Source: an uncultured Collinsella sp.
Lineage (GTDB): Bacteria; Actinomycetota; Coriobacteriia; Coriobacteriales; Coriobacteriaceae
Length of the DNA stretch: 64,000 nt
Direction: 5' to 3'
NCBI GenBank assembly: GCA_900550195.1
Contig: URRB01000011.1
Span: 1 to 64,000 of the forward strand
Below the pieces are notes generated by a model. It made no database searches, had not been told where the DNA came from, and was given only the letters and a program-made list of their open reading frames with translations. The position numbers and the translations under genes were made by a program. Positions 1 to 13,471 of this stretch are shown here, one piece after another. The stretch's first letter is position 1, and each line of letters opens with the position of its first letter.

Positions 1-6
1 AAAGGG

Positions 7-32
7 AAGAGGCGGGGCATGCCCCGCCTCTT
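7..32. repeat. 26-bp perfect palindrome
   Basis: A fully self-complementary sequence with no loop, GC-rich core GGCGGGGCATGCCCCGCC. It lies at the window edge, so the gene it may terminate is not visible. It could be the stem of a terminator for a gene left of the window or a REP-like palindrome; no long T-run follows on the plus strand. Confidence 0.6.
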
Positions 33-60
33 ACACCACATCTCTGCGCGCTACCGGTGG

Positions 61-264
61 TGGACAGTTAGTTCAGATACGTATTATTTGGCCGTGCCAA
101 TTGGCATTAATGGATTGGTTTGGAGCCACTTTGGACCCAATAATGGGCTATTCTCGCCCTTGAGCGAGCGCCTCTGTCGGCCCAGAAGGCCAAAAACGGC
201 TCATTTGACCCCAAATCGACCTTCGTCAGCCTTTAAAAAAATACGTATCTGAACTAACTGTCCA
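61..264. mobile_element. MITE-like element with 25-bp perfect terminal inverted repeats
   Basis: Positions 61-85 are the exact reverse complement of 240-264 (ends TGGACAGTTAGTTC / GAACTAACTGTCCA). The 204-bp interval carries no convincing gene: the only open frame crosses the right arm and resembles nothing known. Perfect terminal repeats around a short non-coding core are typical of a non-autonomous transposable element. The flanks share only GG, so no clear target duplication is visible. It could instead be a large RNA hairpin. Confidence 0.5.
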
Positions 265-285
265 GGGACATGTCTCCCCCATAGC

Positions 286-322
286 AAAAAGTCTCTTGGC
301 GAATGAAAATTCGCCAAGAGAC
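286..322 (-). terminator. Rho-independent terminator of carAB
   Basis: A 13-bp perfect stem (291-303 with 310-322, 6-nt loop) is followed on the minus strand by five T residues (286-290). It is the strongest terminator downstream of carB. Confidence 0.8.
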
Positions 323-329
323 CCCATAC

Positions 330-375
330 AAAACGTGGGCTCTGTCGTTCGAATGAACGACAGAGCCCACGCTCA
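330..375. terminator. Bidirectional terminator hairpin
   Basis: A 15-bp perfect stem pairs 335-349 with 356-370. On the minus strand it is followed by GTTTTG and on the plus strand shortly by CTTTTTATT, so it could stop transcription both ways. It stands in tandem with the 286-322 terminator. Confidence 0.6.
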
Positions 376-447
376 CTTTTTATTCAGCCCTAGTCATCGC
401 GCAAAGCCCCTTCGGCAGCACACGGTGCAGCCGAGTCACCGCAGACC

Positions 448-524
448 GGGGCGGGAGGCGGACCTTTCTCTCGGAAAACTTCGCGAAGCCCAGTTTCCGA
501 GAGAAAGCGTCCGATCCCGCCCCG
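448..524. repeat. Long imperfect hairpin after carB
   Basis: A 14-bp perfect stem (464-477 with 494-507) is extended by imperfect GC-rich pairing (448-463 with 508-524). It begins 17 nt after the carB stop codon and has no T-run. It may stabilise the 3' end of the carAB mRNA or be a REP-like repeat. Confidence 0.5.
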
Positions 525-540
525 GGCGACGGGATGAGTC

Positions 541-3855
<3,315 letters not shown>

Positions 3856-3856
3856 G

Positions 3857-5296
3857 TTAGTTCTCCTCGGTCTCGGTCGCGGCGGTCTCGGCGAAATTCC
3901 AGCCAGCAAGGCGGTCCTTCGCGGTGTCGATGTCCAGATAGTTCTCCTCGCCGTCCATGAGTCGCGTAAAGGCGGTAAAGAGATAGTGGGCATCGGTGGG
4001 GCCGGGTGAGGCCTCGGGGTGGTACTGGACCGAGAAGCACGGGGCGTCGAGCAGTTGGATGCCCTCGGCGGTGCCATCGTTGAGGTTCACGTGCGTCAGG
4101 CGAATGCGGCCGAAGCGCTCGTTCATCACGACCGGCGCGATGCCGCGACGCACCCAGGCGCGCAGGTCGCCGTCGGCCGCATGCTCGGTCTCGCCGCCGG
4201 AAAGCTCCGGGATCAGTTTGCCCAGACTGGGGAACAGCAGGCCAAAGCCGTGGTTTTGCGCGGTGATCTCCACGCGCCGGCTCACCAGGTTCATAACCGG
4301 CTGGTTACCGCCACGGTGACCGAATTTAAGTTTTTCCATTTGGGCGCCGCACGCCAAGCTGATCATCTGGTGACCAAGGCAAATGCCAAAGACCGGCACC
4401 TTGCCGATCAGTTGCTGCACCTGCTCGTAGGTCTCCACCACGGCATCGGGGTCGCCGGGGCCGTTGGATAAAAAGACGCCGTCGGGATTCATGTCGAGCA
4501 CCTCACTCGCGGGCGTATCCCACGGTACGACAGTAAGGTCGCAGCCGGCACGGACCAGACCCTCCAGAATGCCGCGCTTCACGCCGCAGTCGTAGGCGAC
4601 CACGTTGTGGCGGGCAGGAGCGGCAGGGGCAAGCGCAAAGTCATGCGTAGCGGGCAGGTCGACAGCTGCAAACTCGTGAGGCGCGGGGCAACTCACGGTC
4701 TTGACCAGATTCTCGCCCACCAGCGTCGGCGCTGCGGCAAGACGCTCGGCAAGCTCGTCGACGTCAAAGATCTCGGTCGAGATAATGCCCATCTTGGAGC
4801 CGTTGTCGCGCAGGTGGCGCACCAGGGCTCGGGTGTCGACGCCCTCGATAGCGACGATGCCGTGGGCAAGCAGGTACTCCGGCACGCTGACGGCCGAGCG
4901 CCAGTTGGAAGGCGTGGCACACATGTCGCGGACGATCATGCCGCGCATGGCAGGAGCGCTCGCGGGGCGGGCGGTATCACCGGGGAAGGCCGATTGGACG
5001 TCGGTCTCGTCGATACCGTAGTTACCGATCTGCGGATAGGTCATGGTTACGATTTGGCCGGCATAGCTCGGGTCGGTCATGACCTCAAAGTAGCCCTCAA
5101 GCGAGGTGTTGAAGCAGACCTCGCCGGTCGCGGTACCCTCGGCACCGCATGCACGGCCATAAAAAATGGTCCCATCCTCAAGGTACAGGATGCAGGGACC
5201 GCAGGTGCCCTTGCTGGTTTTGGCCAGCATGCGCTGGCAAAGCTCGCTGGGCGCGAAGGTGCGGGCAGCAGTGCCCACAGTATGGTTGTTCGCCAT
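3857..5296 (-). CDS. carA: Carbamoyl-phosphate synthase small (glutaminase) subunit
   Basis: This class I glutamine amidotransferase releases ammonia for CarB. The CPSase_sm domain starts at about residue 36 (ILYLEDGTIFYGRACGAEG). The GATase domain has the nucleophile Cys306 in FGICLGHQ and His426/Glu428 in YHPEAS. At 479 residues it is about 100 longer than usual. The extra length is an N-terminal extension of about 35 residues, an insert of about 45 residues (roughly 353-398) between NHGF and VNLNDGT, and an acidic tail. The ATG has a GGAAGGAG site 6 nt upstream; Met23 is an alternative start. It is the first gene of the carAB operon. Confidence 0.97.
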   Translation of the reverse strand: MANNHTVGTAARTFAPSELCQRMLAKTSKGTCGPCILYLEDGTIFYGRACGAEGTATGEVCFNTSLEGYFEVMTDPSYAGQIVTMTYPQIGNYGIDETDVQSAFPGDTARPASAPAMRGMIVRDMCATPSNWRSAVSVPEYLLAHGIVAIEGVDTRALVRHLRDNGSKMGIISTEIFDVDELAERLAAAPTLVGENLVKTVSCPAPHEFAAVDLPATHDFALAPAAPARHNVVAYDCGVKRGILEGLVRAGCDLTVVPWDTPASEVLDMNPDGVFLSNGPGDPDAVVETYEQVQQLIGKVPVFGICLGHQMISLACGAQMEKLKFGHRGGNQPVMNLVSRRVEITAQNHGFGLLFPSLGKLIPELSGGETEHAADGDLRAWVRRGIAPVVMNERFGRIRLTHVNLNDGTAEGIQLLDAPCFSVQYHPEASPGPTDAHYLFTAFTRLMDGEENYLDIDTAKDRLAGWNFAETAATETEEN

Positions 5297-5307
5297 AATT
5301 CTCCTTC

Positions 5308-5367
5308 CCGGTCTCTCCGGACCGGCTTAAAGGTTGGTAGTTAGGCCTTGCGGTATTTTAACCGCAA
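5308..5367 (-). promoter_or_regulatory. carA leader with two hairpins
   Basis: The 5' leader can form two small stems: 5348-5354 with 5361-5367, and 5308-5313 with 5320-5325 just before the ribosome site. A CATACT-like -10 element lies just upstream. Pyrimidine-responsive leaders are common for car genes, but no PyrR consensus was recognised, so a regulatory role is only inferred. Confidence 0.3.
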
Positions 5368-5451
5368 GTATGCGCCATGGCGTTAATTTCATCGAAATGT
5401 TTACGAAATGATAATTATGACTTTCTATGCATATTGATTTTTCTGGGACGG

Positions 5452-5496
5452 GGATTAAAATCATCCCGCGTGGGCTTGTAACTCACGCGGGATGAT
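5452..5496 (-). terminator. Terminator of the 5503-6462 gene
   Basis: A 13-bp perfect stem (5460-5472 with 5484-5496) is followed on the minus strand by TTTTAAT. It separates the upstream membrane-protein gene from carA. Confidence 0.8.
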
Positions 5497-5502
5497 GGCG
5501 TC

Positions 5503-6462
5503 TTATTTGTCCTGCTCCAGCAGATCGGACGGTGTGCGGTCGGGCTTGCCACCGCGGAAGATCTCGCGACCGTGCAGGCGATGCTCCAAGTCGCGCTCGG
5601 CCTTTTCTTCCGTGATCTTGGTCTGGCTTACCGCCGGGTCCTCAATCAGTGACGATACCGAGTTCACCTGCTTTTGGATGCGCTCGGCAATCGTGTCATC
5701 CATGCTCACGATACGCATCTTCCAGTCGATACTCGTGGCATTTGACGAGCTCTTGGTCCACACAAACGTCAAAATGGCACTCTGATGACCCCGCGCGGGA
5801 AACATGCCAAAGAAGGAATCATGCTGGATATTGCTGTCCTCATCGATATAGGCGTGCACGTTGTACACCACGCGGTCAATCTTATCGTTGAGCAACGCGT
5901 TGGTCGCAAGTGCCGCAGCCTGAATCTGCCCGTTGGACAGCAGCTCGAGCTCGTTGGCAGACGACGTGTCCAACACCGTAACCTCTACCGTACCCGTGCG
6001 CTCGTCCGCCTCGTCGACGCTAAAGTCGAGCGGGAACTGCGTAAAGCCGTTACCCCACTCAAGGCCGCCCTTCAGTGCCGTGGAAACAGTATCCACCGAA
6101 ACGCTCTCGGACAGATTGGCGGTATTCAGGCGGCGCATCACGCCGTAGCCGATCTGCATGCCCACGATTAACACCAGAATGCCGATAACTACGGCCATGG
6201 CGGTCTTCGTAATGGTATGGCTCACCTGCGAGCCCGAAGGGTCGTCCTCGGACAGCGGGTCGATCTGCTTTGTCTGGCTTGCGCGATCTTCGCTGCGAAG
6301 CTGCGCCAGCGCCGCCTTGTCGCCGCGCTTGGCCGCAGCCTCTTTTTCGCGCATGCGCTCGGTACGCTTTTTGGCAAGCGTCGGATCCAAAACGCCGGAT
6401 GCGTCGATCTCGGAGAATAACTCCGTCACTTCTTCCGGAGTCAAAGGGTTCTTCTCAGCCAT
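5503..6462 (-). CDS. Uncharacterised single-pass membrane protein
   Basis: The 319-residue product was not recognised. The N-terminal 85 residues are charged and rich in Lys, Glu and Ala (starting MAEKNPLTPEEVTELF), and would be cytoplasmic. One strong transmembrane segment follows at about residues 87-110 (VVIGILVLIVGMQIGYGVM). The remaining 205 residues form a mixed alpha/beta extracytoplasmic domain ending in a charged tail. It lies 19 nt downstream of an ABC exporter gene on the same strand and ends at a clear terminator, so it may belong to that transcript. Function unknown; taxon-restricted conservation is a guess. Confidence 0.85.
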   Translation of the reverse strand: MAEKNPLTPEEVTELFSEIDASGVLDPTLAKKRTERMREKEAAAKRGDKAALAQLRSEDRASQTKQIDPLSEDDPSGSQVSHTITKTAMAVVIGILVLIVGMQIGYGVMRRLNTANLSESVSVDTVSTALKGGLEWGNGFTQFPLDFSVDEADERTGTVEVTVLDTSSANELELLSNGQIQAAALATNALLNDKIDRVVYNVHAYIDEDSNIQHDSFFGMFPARGHQSAILTFVWTKSSSNATSIDWKMRIVSMDDTIAERIQKQVNSVSSLIEDPAVSQTKITEEKAERDLEHRLHGREIFRGGKPDRTPSDLLEQDK

Positions 6463-6481
6463 ATACTTCCTGTCATATCAA

Positions 6482-8251
6482 TCAGTCGAGCTCGTGCGCA
6501 CGCGCACCTTCGAACTGCATTCGATAGTAACGGGCATAGGTGCCGCCACGGGCGAGAAGCTGCTCGTGCGTACCACGTTCCACAACGCGACCATGCTCGA
6601 CGGTCGCAATCTCGTCGGCATGTTTAATGGTCGAGAGACGGTGGGCGATGATGATCGTGGTGCGGCCGCGCGCGAGGCGCTCGAGCGACTCCTGCACCGC
6701 CTCCTCGCTCTCGTTATCCAAGGCGCTCGTCGCCTCGTCCAGAATCAGGATCTTGGGGTTCTTGAGAAACACGCGCGCAATGGCTACGCGTTGCTTCTGG
6801 CCACCCGAAAGACGGCTGCCGCGCTCGCCCACGACCGTGTCGTAGCCCTGCGGCAGCGACTCAATGAAGGCATCGATATTGGCGCGGCGGGCGGCCTCGG
6901 CAACCTCTTCCGCCGTGGCGCCTGGCTTGCCGTAGGCGATGTTCTCGCCAATCGTACCGTCAAACAGATAGACATCCTGCTGCACCAGGCCAATGGCGCG
7001 GCGCAGACTCTGTTGCGTCACGTCGCGCACGTCCTGGCCGTCGATGCTGACGGATCCGTCCGCCACGTCGTAAAAGCGCGGCAGCAGTGAACAAGTCGTA
7101 GACTTGCCACCGCCCGAGGGGCCGACCAGGGCAATAGTCTGGCCGGGCTTGATGGACAGATTCATGTGGTCGATCACGGGACGAGCTTCTTCGCCGCTGC
7201 TCAGCTCAACATCCTCGTAGCTAAAGCACACGTCGCGATATTCAACCGCGCCAGCCGTCACCTGCAGGTCCGCGGCATCCGGCTTATCCTGGATATCCGG
7301 GGCGGTCGAAAGTACCTCGTCCATGCGTTTAAAGCCGGCGATGGCCTTCTGATACGTTTCGGCCGAATTGACGAGCGTCTCGAGCGGCGTGCAGAACAGC
7401 GAAATATAGAGCGCGAAGGTCGCCATATCGACCGCCTGCAGCTGTCCCTGGGCGACCAGCCAACCACCCAGCAGTACCACGATCACGTACAACACGCCCG
7501 AGAGCAGGCCATACGTCGCAGTGTAGACGCCCATGGCGTGATACATATTCTCCTTGGACGAAAGATAGCGGTCATTAGAGGCGCGGAACTTGGAGCGCTC
7601 AGCCTCCTCGTTCGCAAAACTCTTGACCACGCGCATGCCTGCCAGCGAATCCTGCAGCTGAGCATTAATACCGCTGATCTTTTTGCGGTTGTCGCTGAAG
7701 ACCTCGCGCATGCGCATGTTCTGCCAAAACATGATGACCGCAAACACCGCCGTCACCACGGCCATAGCAAGCGCCAGCACCGGGGCAATAGCAAAGAGGA
7801 TCACAAACGAGCCGACGATCTCGATGCCGCAGATGATAATCCACTCGGGCACGTGGTGTGCCGCCTCGCAGATATCGAACAGGTCGTTGACCACGCGGCT
7901 CATCATGTCACCCGAGCTGTTGCGATCGAAGTACGCAAAGCTAAAGCGCTCGTACTGATCGAACAGGTCCTCGCGCATCTTGGACTCCATGCGCGCGCCC
8001 ATCACGTGGCCCCAGTAACTCACAAAGTAGCGACAGGCGCAACGGATGGCATACATCAGTACCAGGCCAACCGCGATCATGCCGAGTGCCTGCATAATAG
8101 CAGCCTGACCCTGGGTAAAGAGCCCGCCGGTCAGATTGCGCAGAATGATAGGAAACGCCAGGTCAATGGCGGCAAGCACCAGGGCACAAACAGTATCGGC
8201 AACAAAAAGCCCCATCTGGGGCTCGTAATACGAAAGAAACCTCTTCAGCAT
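6482..8251 (-). CDS. ABC exporter half-transporter (fused permease and ATPase)
   Basis: The 589-residue product has an N-terminal six-helix exporter domain (about residues 15-310) and a C-terminal nucleotide-binding domain. The latter has Walker A GPSGGGKST near residue 375, signature LSGGQKQR, Walker B ILILDEATSALD and the H-loop IIIAHRLSTI. This is the MsbA/multidrug-type layout and works as a homodimer or with a partner half. No partner half-transporter is adjacent, so a homodimer is likeliest. The substrate cannot be told from sequence; lipid or drug export is typical of the family. The next gene on the strand encodes an unrelated single-pass membrane protein. Confidence 0.93.
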   Translation of the reverse strand: MLKRFLSYYEPQMGLFVADTVCALVLAAIDLAFPIILRNLTGGLFTQGQAAIMQALGMIAVGLVLMYAIRCACRYFVSYWGHVMGARMESKMREDLFDQYERFSFAYFDRNSSGDMMSRVVNDLFDICEAAHHVPEWIIICGIEIVGSFVILFAIAPVLALAMAVVTAVFAVIMFWQNMRMREVFSDNRKKISGINAQLQDSLAGMRVVKSFANEEAERSKFRASNDRYLSSKENMYHAMGVYTATYGLLSGVLYVIVVLLGGWLVAQGQLQAVDMATFALYISLFCTPLETLVNSAETYQKAIAGFKRMDEVLSTAPDIQDKPDAADLQVTAGAVEYRDVCFSYEDVELSSGEEARPVIDHMNLSIKPGQTIALVGPSGGGKSTTCSLLPRFYDVADGSVSIDGQDVRDVTQQSLRRAIGLVQQDVYLFDGTIGENIAYGKPGATAEEVAEAARRANIDAFIESLPQGYDTVVGERGSRLSGGQKQRVAIARVFLKNPKILILDEATSALDNESEEAVQESLERLARGRTTIIIAHRLSTIKHADEIATVEHGRVVERGTHEQLLARGGTYARYYRMQFEGARAHELD

Positions 8252-8282
8252 GTGATCCTCAAAGAAATATCAGCAACGTAAG

Positions 8283-8321
8283 GCCCTGGGACAAAGCAAT
8301 CAGCAGTACTTGTCCCAGGGC
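8283..8321 (-). terminator. Terminator-like hairpin after the Nudix gene
   Basis: A 12-bp perfect stem pairs 8283-8294 with 8310-8321 between the Nudix stop codon and the ABC gene. There is no strong T-run, so termination may be partial or the stem may protect the mRNA end. Confidence 0.5.
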
Positions 8322-8334
8322 TACCCCCCACTCG

Positions 8335-9030
8335 TTAAAGCTCCGCGCCCCCAAGGCGGTGCGCGATGCTATCGCAGGCCAAGGCGCCTACGACGGTCTT
8401 GGCATCTTCGATCTTGCCGTCGAGCACGGCGTCGATCAGCTCGTGCAGCGGCACCAGATCCACGTTGACAAACTCGTCATCATCGGGGTTGGGTGCATCG
8501 AACTCGAGCTTGGTGGCCAGGTAGATGTGAATGATCTCGTCACAGAAGCCGCAGGACGTGACAATCGACGTCAAAAAGCGAATGCGACCGGCCCTAAAGC
8601 CCGTCTCCTCATGCAGCTCGCGCTTGGCGCAATCGAGCGGGTCCTCGCCTGGATCGAGCTTGCCGGCGGGAATCTCGACCGTCACGCGGTCGATGGCGGT
8701 GCGGTACTGACGCACCAGTACAATCTTGCCGCTCTCGGTCAGTGCCACAACGGCCGCCGCACCCGGATGGCGAACGATATCGCGAGCGCTGCGGTGACCG
8801 TTGGGCAGCTCAACCTCAAGACGGTGGACGTCGAGGATCTTGCCTTTCCAGGCGCACTCCTCCGAAAGAATCTTCTCGTGCAGCTCGGCATCGTGCGGGT
8901 CGTCGTCGCCCAGCACCAGCGCCGGCTCGTCAGCGACCTCGCCACCAGGCTCGCCCTCGGCGTGCCCATATATGCGGCTATCTTCCTCGACGATCTGCGC
9001 ATCCACGAGCTCTTCGTTCTTCTCGTCCAT
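8335..9030 (-). CDS. Nudix hydrolase, ADP-ribose pyrophosphatase type
   Basis: It probably hydrolyses ADP-ribose or a related nucleoside diphosphate sugar. The Nudix box is complete (GKLDPGEDPLDCAKRELHEE followed by TGF), and the flanking core resembles the NudF/YffH group. An acidic N-terminal extension of about 55 residues precedes the fold. Two in-frame ATGs compete: 9039 has GAGAGGG abutting it, while 9030 has the same site about 10 nt away, so 9030 is preferred. The gene follows purD by about 20 nt on the same strand and is probably cotranscribed. Confidence 0.9.
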   Translation of the reverse strand: MDEKNEELVDAQIVEEDSRIYGHAEGEPGGEVADEPALVLGDDDPHDAELHEKILSEECAWKGKILDVHRLEVELPNGHRSARDIVRHPGAAAVVALTESGKIVLVRQYRTAIDRVTVEIPAGKLDPGEDPLDCAKRELHEETGFRAGRIRFLTSIVTSCGFCDEIIHIYLATKLEFDAPNPDDDEFVNVDLVPLHELIDAVLDGKIEDAKTVVGALACDSIAHRLGGAEL

Positions 9031-9051
9031 CCGTCTCATCCCTCTCGGACT

Positions 9052-10356
9052 TTAGGCATCCCAGGCGTCACGGCCACGCAGCGCGCGCAGACCGATGTCA
9101 TGACGCAGGGTCTTGCCCTCAAAATCAATCTTCTCGCAGGCCTCGTAGGCAAGGTTGCGAGCGTTTTCGAACGTGTCGCCCAGAGCGGTCACGGCAAGCA
9201 CGCGGCCACCGTTGGTCACGAGCTGGCCGCCCACCACGGCAGTGCCCGCGTGGTACACGGTCACGTTCTCCATGGCCTCGGCATCCTCAATACCGGTGAT
9301 GACCTTACCTTTCTCGTAGCTGCCGGGGTAGCCCGCGCTCGTCAGGACAACGGCCACGGCCCACTCGTCACGCCAGTCGAGTTCAATCTGATCGAGCTCG
9401 CAGTTGGCACAAGCCAGCATGACCTCAACCAGGTCGTTCTTAAGGCGCGGCAGCACGACCTGCGTCTCGGGGTCGCCAAAGCGGGCATTGAACTCCAGCA
9501 CCTTGGGGCCGGCAGGCGTGAGCATAAAGCCGCCGTACAGGCAGCCGCGGTAGTCGATACCCTCGACAGCGAGCTCGGCCACGGTCTGCTCCATGACCTT
9601 CACCATCGTGGCGTGCTCCTCGTCAGTCACGATGGGCACCGGGCTGTAGACGCCCATGCCACCGGTGTTGGGGCCCTTGTCGCCCTCGAGCGCGCGCTTG
9701 TGGTCCTGCGAGGTGGCCATGGGGCGAACGGTCTTGCCGTCGGTAAAGGCCAGCAGCGAGCACTCGGGGCCAACGAGCATCTCCTCGATAACCACGGTGT
9801 TGCCGGCATCGCCAAAGGTGCCGCCAAAACACTCGCGCACGGCCTCCTCGGCCTGCTCAAGTTCGGTCGCCACGATAACGCCCTTGCCCGCGGCAAGGCC
9901 GTCGGCCTTGACGACCAGCGGGGCGCCCTGCTCGCGCACGTAGGCAAGAGCCGAAGCCTCGTCGGTAAACGAGCCGTAGGCCGCCGTCGGGATACCGGCG
10001 CGCTCCATGAGCTGCTTGGAGAACAGCTTGGAGCCCTCCATCTGGGCGCCCTCGGCACCCGGGCCAAAGCAGGGAATACCCGCCGCGCGTACGGCGTCGG
10101 CCACGCCCGCCACGAGCGGAGCCTCGGGGCCAATTACCACGAGTCCGCATCCGTGGCTCTGTGCAAACGCCGCCACGGCCGCAGGATCGCAATCGTCGAG
10201 AACAACGTTCTCGCCACAGCTCGCGGTGCCGCCGTTACCCGGCGCGATGTAGAGCTTGCCGGCGCGCGGTGATGCTGCGAGCTTAGCTGCCAAAGCATGC
10301 TCGCGGCCGCCGCTGCCCAACAACAGGATGTCGATGGTTTGAGTGTCCGCCTTCAA
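9052..10356 (-). CDS. purD: Phosphoribosylamine-glycine ligase (GAR synthetase)
   Basis: It catalyses the second step of de novo purine synthesis, joining glycine to phosphoribosylamine with ATP. The N-terminal fold begins ILLLGSGGREHALA, the ATP-grasp core has VVKADGLAAGKGV, and the metal-site region has EFNARFGDPETQVVL. A TTG start at 10356 is chosen because GAGGAGG lies 7 nt upstream and it gives 434 residues, the usual length. The longer ATG-started frame adds 56 unrelated residues across the intergenic hairpin. It lies downstream of purA on the same strand. Confidence 0.95.
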   Translation of the reverse strand: MKADTQTIDILLLGSGGREHALAAKLAASPRAGKLYIAPGNGGTASCGENVVLDDCDPAAVAAFAQSHGCGLVVIGPEAPLVAGVADAVRAAGIPCFGPGAEGAQMEGSKLFSKQLMERAGIPTAAYGSFTDEASALAYVREQGAPLVVKADGLAAGKGVIVATELEQAEEAVRECFGGTFGDAGNTVVIEEMLVGPECSLLAFTDGKTVRPMATSQDHKRALEGDKGPNTGGMGVYSPVPIVTDEEHATMVKVMEQTVAELAVEGIDYRGCLYGGFMLTPAGPKVLEFNARFGDPETQVVLPRLKNDLVEVMLACANCELDQIELDWRDEWAVAVVLTSAGYPGSYEKGKVITGIEDAEAMENVTVYHAGTAVVGGQLVTNGGRVLAVTALGDTFENARNLAYEACEKIDFEGKTLRHDIGLRALRGRDAWDA

Positions 10357-10412
10357 GGGTGCCTCCTCTATGGATGAACGGCCCGCTCCGCGCGAGCCCT
10401 TTGCAAGCAAAT

Positions 10413-10450
10413 ATACCCCTCGGCCGCCCGTCCGGGCTGCAAAGGGGTAT
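10413..10450 (-). terminator. Probable terminator of purA
   Basis: An 8-bp stem (10413-10420 with 10443-10450) encloses a GC-rich loop able to pair further, and is followed on the minus strand by ATATTTGC. It lies between purA and purD. Confidence 0.55.
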
Positions 10451-10474
10451 GTCGCAATAACCAAATAGTCCCGA

Positions 10475-11761
<1,287 letters not shown>

Positions 11762-11854
11762 GTTTACTCCTTACATTCATGGACTGTCTACGCGCCACGC
11801 CGGCACGCAGAAGCACAAAACATTCCCAGTATACCCGTGCAACGGGCGCCTGTC

Positions 11855-13246
11855 CTACTCCTCGGTATGCGCCCCATCAAGCTCATAGAACTTGGTGGAT
11901 GCCGGCAGGAACATCAGGTCGACGTCACCGATCGGGCCCGAACGGTTCTTGGCCACGACGATACGCGTAACGCCCTCGCCGGGTCGATCGTCACGCGAGG
12001 CCTCGGCCTCATCGGCGGAGCGGTCCAAGAACATAACGATGTCGGCGTCCTGCTCGATGGAGCCCGATTCACGCAGGTCGGACAGCTGCGGGCGCTTGCC
12101 GGTACGGGACTCAACCTGACGCGACAGCTGCGACAGTGCAATGAGCGGGATCTTGAGCTCCTTGGCCATGATCTTTAAACCACGCGACATCTCGGAGACC
12201 TCGACGGTACGGCTCTCGGAGCGACGCCCCGGCGGAGGACTCACCAGCTGCAGGTAGTCCAGGATGATGATCGCCTTCTCCTTGTTGTGGAGCATGCGGC
12301 GGCTCTTGGCGCGGATCTCGGTCACCGTGGTGCCGGGCGTATCGTCAATCAGAATGTCGAGCTTAGACAAGGTCTGCGTGGCCTCGTTGATATTGGCCCA
12401 CTGCTCGGGGCTAATGCGGCCCGTACGGAAGTCGCTGATTGAGATCATGGCGTAGGCGCAAATCAGGCGCTGGGCAATTTCCTTGCCCGACATCTCCAGC
12501 GAGAAGAAGCCGACGGTATAACCAGCAGCGGCAGCGTTAAGTGCCAGGTTCAAAGCGAACGACGTCTTACCTACAGCAGGACGGGCGCCGATAATGATGA
12601 GCTGACCCTCGCGGAAGCCCATGAGCATGCGGTCGAGCGACGGGAAGCCCGTGGGCACGCCCGCAGCCTGGCCACCGGCCTGGCACACTTCCTCGGCCTC
12701 GTTATAGGCCTCGACCATAAACTCGGTCAGCGTCTTGTAGCTCGACTTGACCTCGCGCGCCGTAACCTTGAGCAGCTTGCTCTCGGCCAGCTCCACGACC
12801 TCTTTGGTGTCGGTAGGGGCGTTATAGGCCAGCGCGTTGATCTCGTTAGTGGCGCCGATCAGCTCACGCAGCATTGAATCGCGGCGAACGATGGCGGCAT
12901 GGTGCTGCCAGTTCACGAGCGACAGAGTCTGACCCATCAACTCCAAAATGTACGCTTCGCCGCCCACGGCATCGAGCTTGTTGATGCTGCGCAGGTAATC
13001 GATCAGCGAGATGGAGTCGATGGGAATGCGGCTGTTGTACATATCGACCATCGCGGTATAGATGGTCTTATGAATGGGCCGGTAGAAGTCATCGGGCTGC
13101 AGCTCGACCTGGGCCTCCTCGACCACCTCGGGCGATAGCAGCATAGCGGCCAGTACATTGGCCTCTGCATCTTGGTTTTGGGGAAGACCCAACTTTGAGC
13201 CGCGGTCCTCAACCGTCAGCCCGGTCTCCCTATCGTCATATGCCAT
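11855..13246 (-). CDS. dnaB: Replicative DNA helicase DnaB
   Basis: This hexameric helicase unwinds the lagging-strand template at the fork. The N-terminal DnaB domain (LPQNQDAEANVLAAML) is joined to a RecA-like C-terminal domain with Walker A GARPAVGKTSF, Walker B AIIILDYLQL and the H4 region LSQLSRQVESR. The start at 13246 (MAYDDRETG) is preferred because GAGGA sits 5 nt upstream; earlier in-frame Mets lack a site. No intein interrupts it. It lies downstream of the rpsF-ssb-rpsR-rplI operon, a common arrangement near bacterial origins. Confidence 0.96.
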   Translation of the reverse strand: MAYDDRETGLTVEDRGSKLGLPQNQDAEANVLAAMLLSPEVVEEAQVELQPDDFYRPIHKTIYTAMVDMYNSRIPIDSISLIDYLRSINKLDAVGGEAYILELMGQTLSLVNWQHHAAIVRRDSMLRELIGATNEINALAYNAPTDTKEVVELAESKLLKVTAREVKSSYKTLTEFMVEAYNEAEEVCQAGGQAAGVPTGFPSLDRMLMGFREGQLIIIGARPAVGKTSFALNLALNAAAAGYTVGFFSLEMSGKEIAQRLICAYAMISISDFRTGRISPEQWANINEATQTLSKLDILIDDTPGTTVTEIRAKSRRMLHNKEKAIIILDYLQLVSPPPGRRSESRTVEVSEMSRGLKIMAKELKIPLIALSQLSRQVESRTGKRPQLSDLRESGSIEQDADIVMFLDRSADEAEASRDDRPGEGVTRIVVAKNRSGPIGDVDLMFLPASTKFYELDGAHTEE

Positions 13247-13400
13247 GAGCATCCTCATTCATATCGCTTGCGAGCATCCATAGTATCAGCCACGGTCCCA
13301 AAACGCGCCGCGCGCCGCCAATCATCACCGAACCAAACGGATGAACGGTCCTGTATATAGGACTTCGACGTAACGCTCACCATGACACTCACTCAGCGCA

Positions 13401-13439
13401 TAAAAATAAAAGGGCGCCCCGGTTTCCCAGAGCGCCCTT
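13401..13439 (-). terminator. Terminator of the rpsF-ssb-rpsR-rplI operon
   Basis: An 8-bp GC-rich stem (13410-13417 with 13432-13439) is followed on the minus strand by TTTATTTTTA. It ends the ribosomal operon before dnaB. Confidence 0.8.
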
Positions 13440-13471
13440 CTTAGAACAAGATTGTTGCGTTGCAGCAAATG

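Noticed and set aside
3856..4077. Longer CarB start
   Set aside because: It runs through carA, adds non-family residues and has no ribosome site; the MPKRTD start is well supported.
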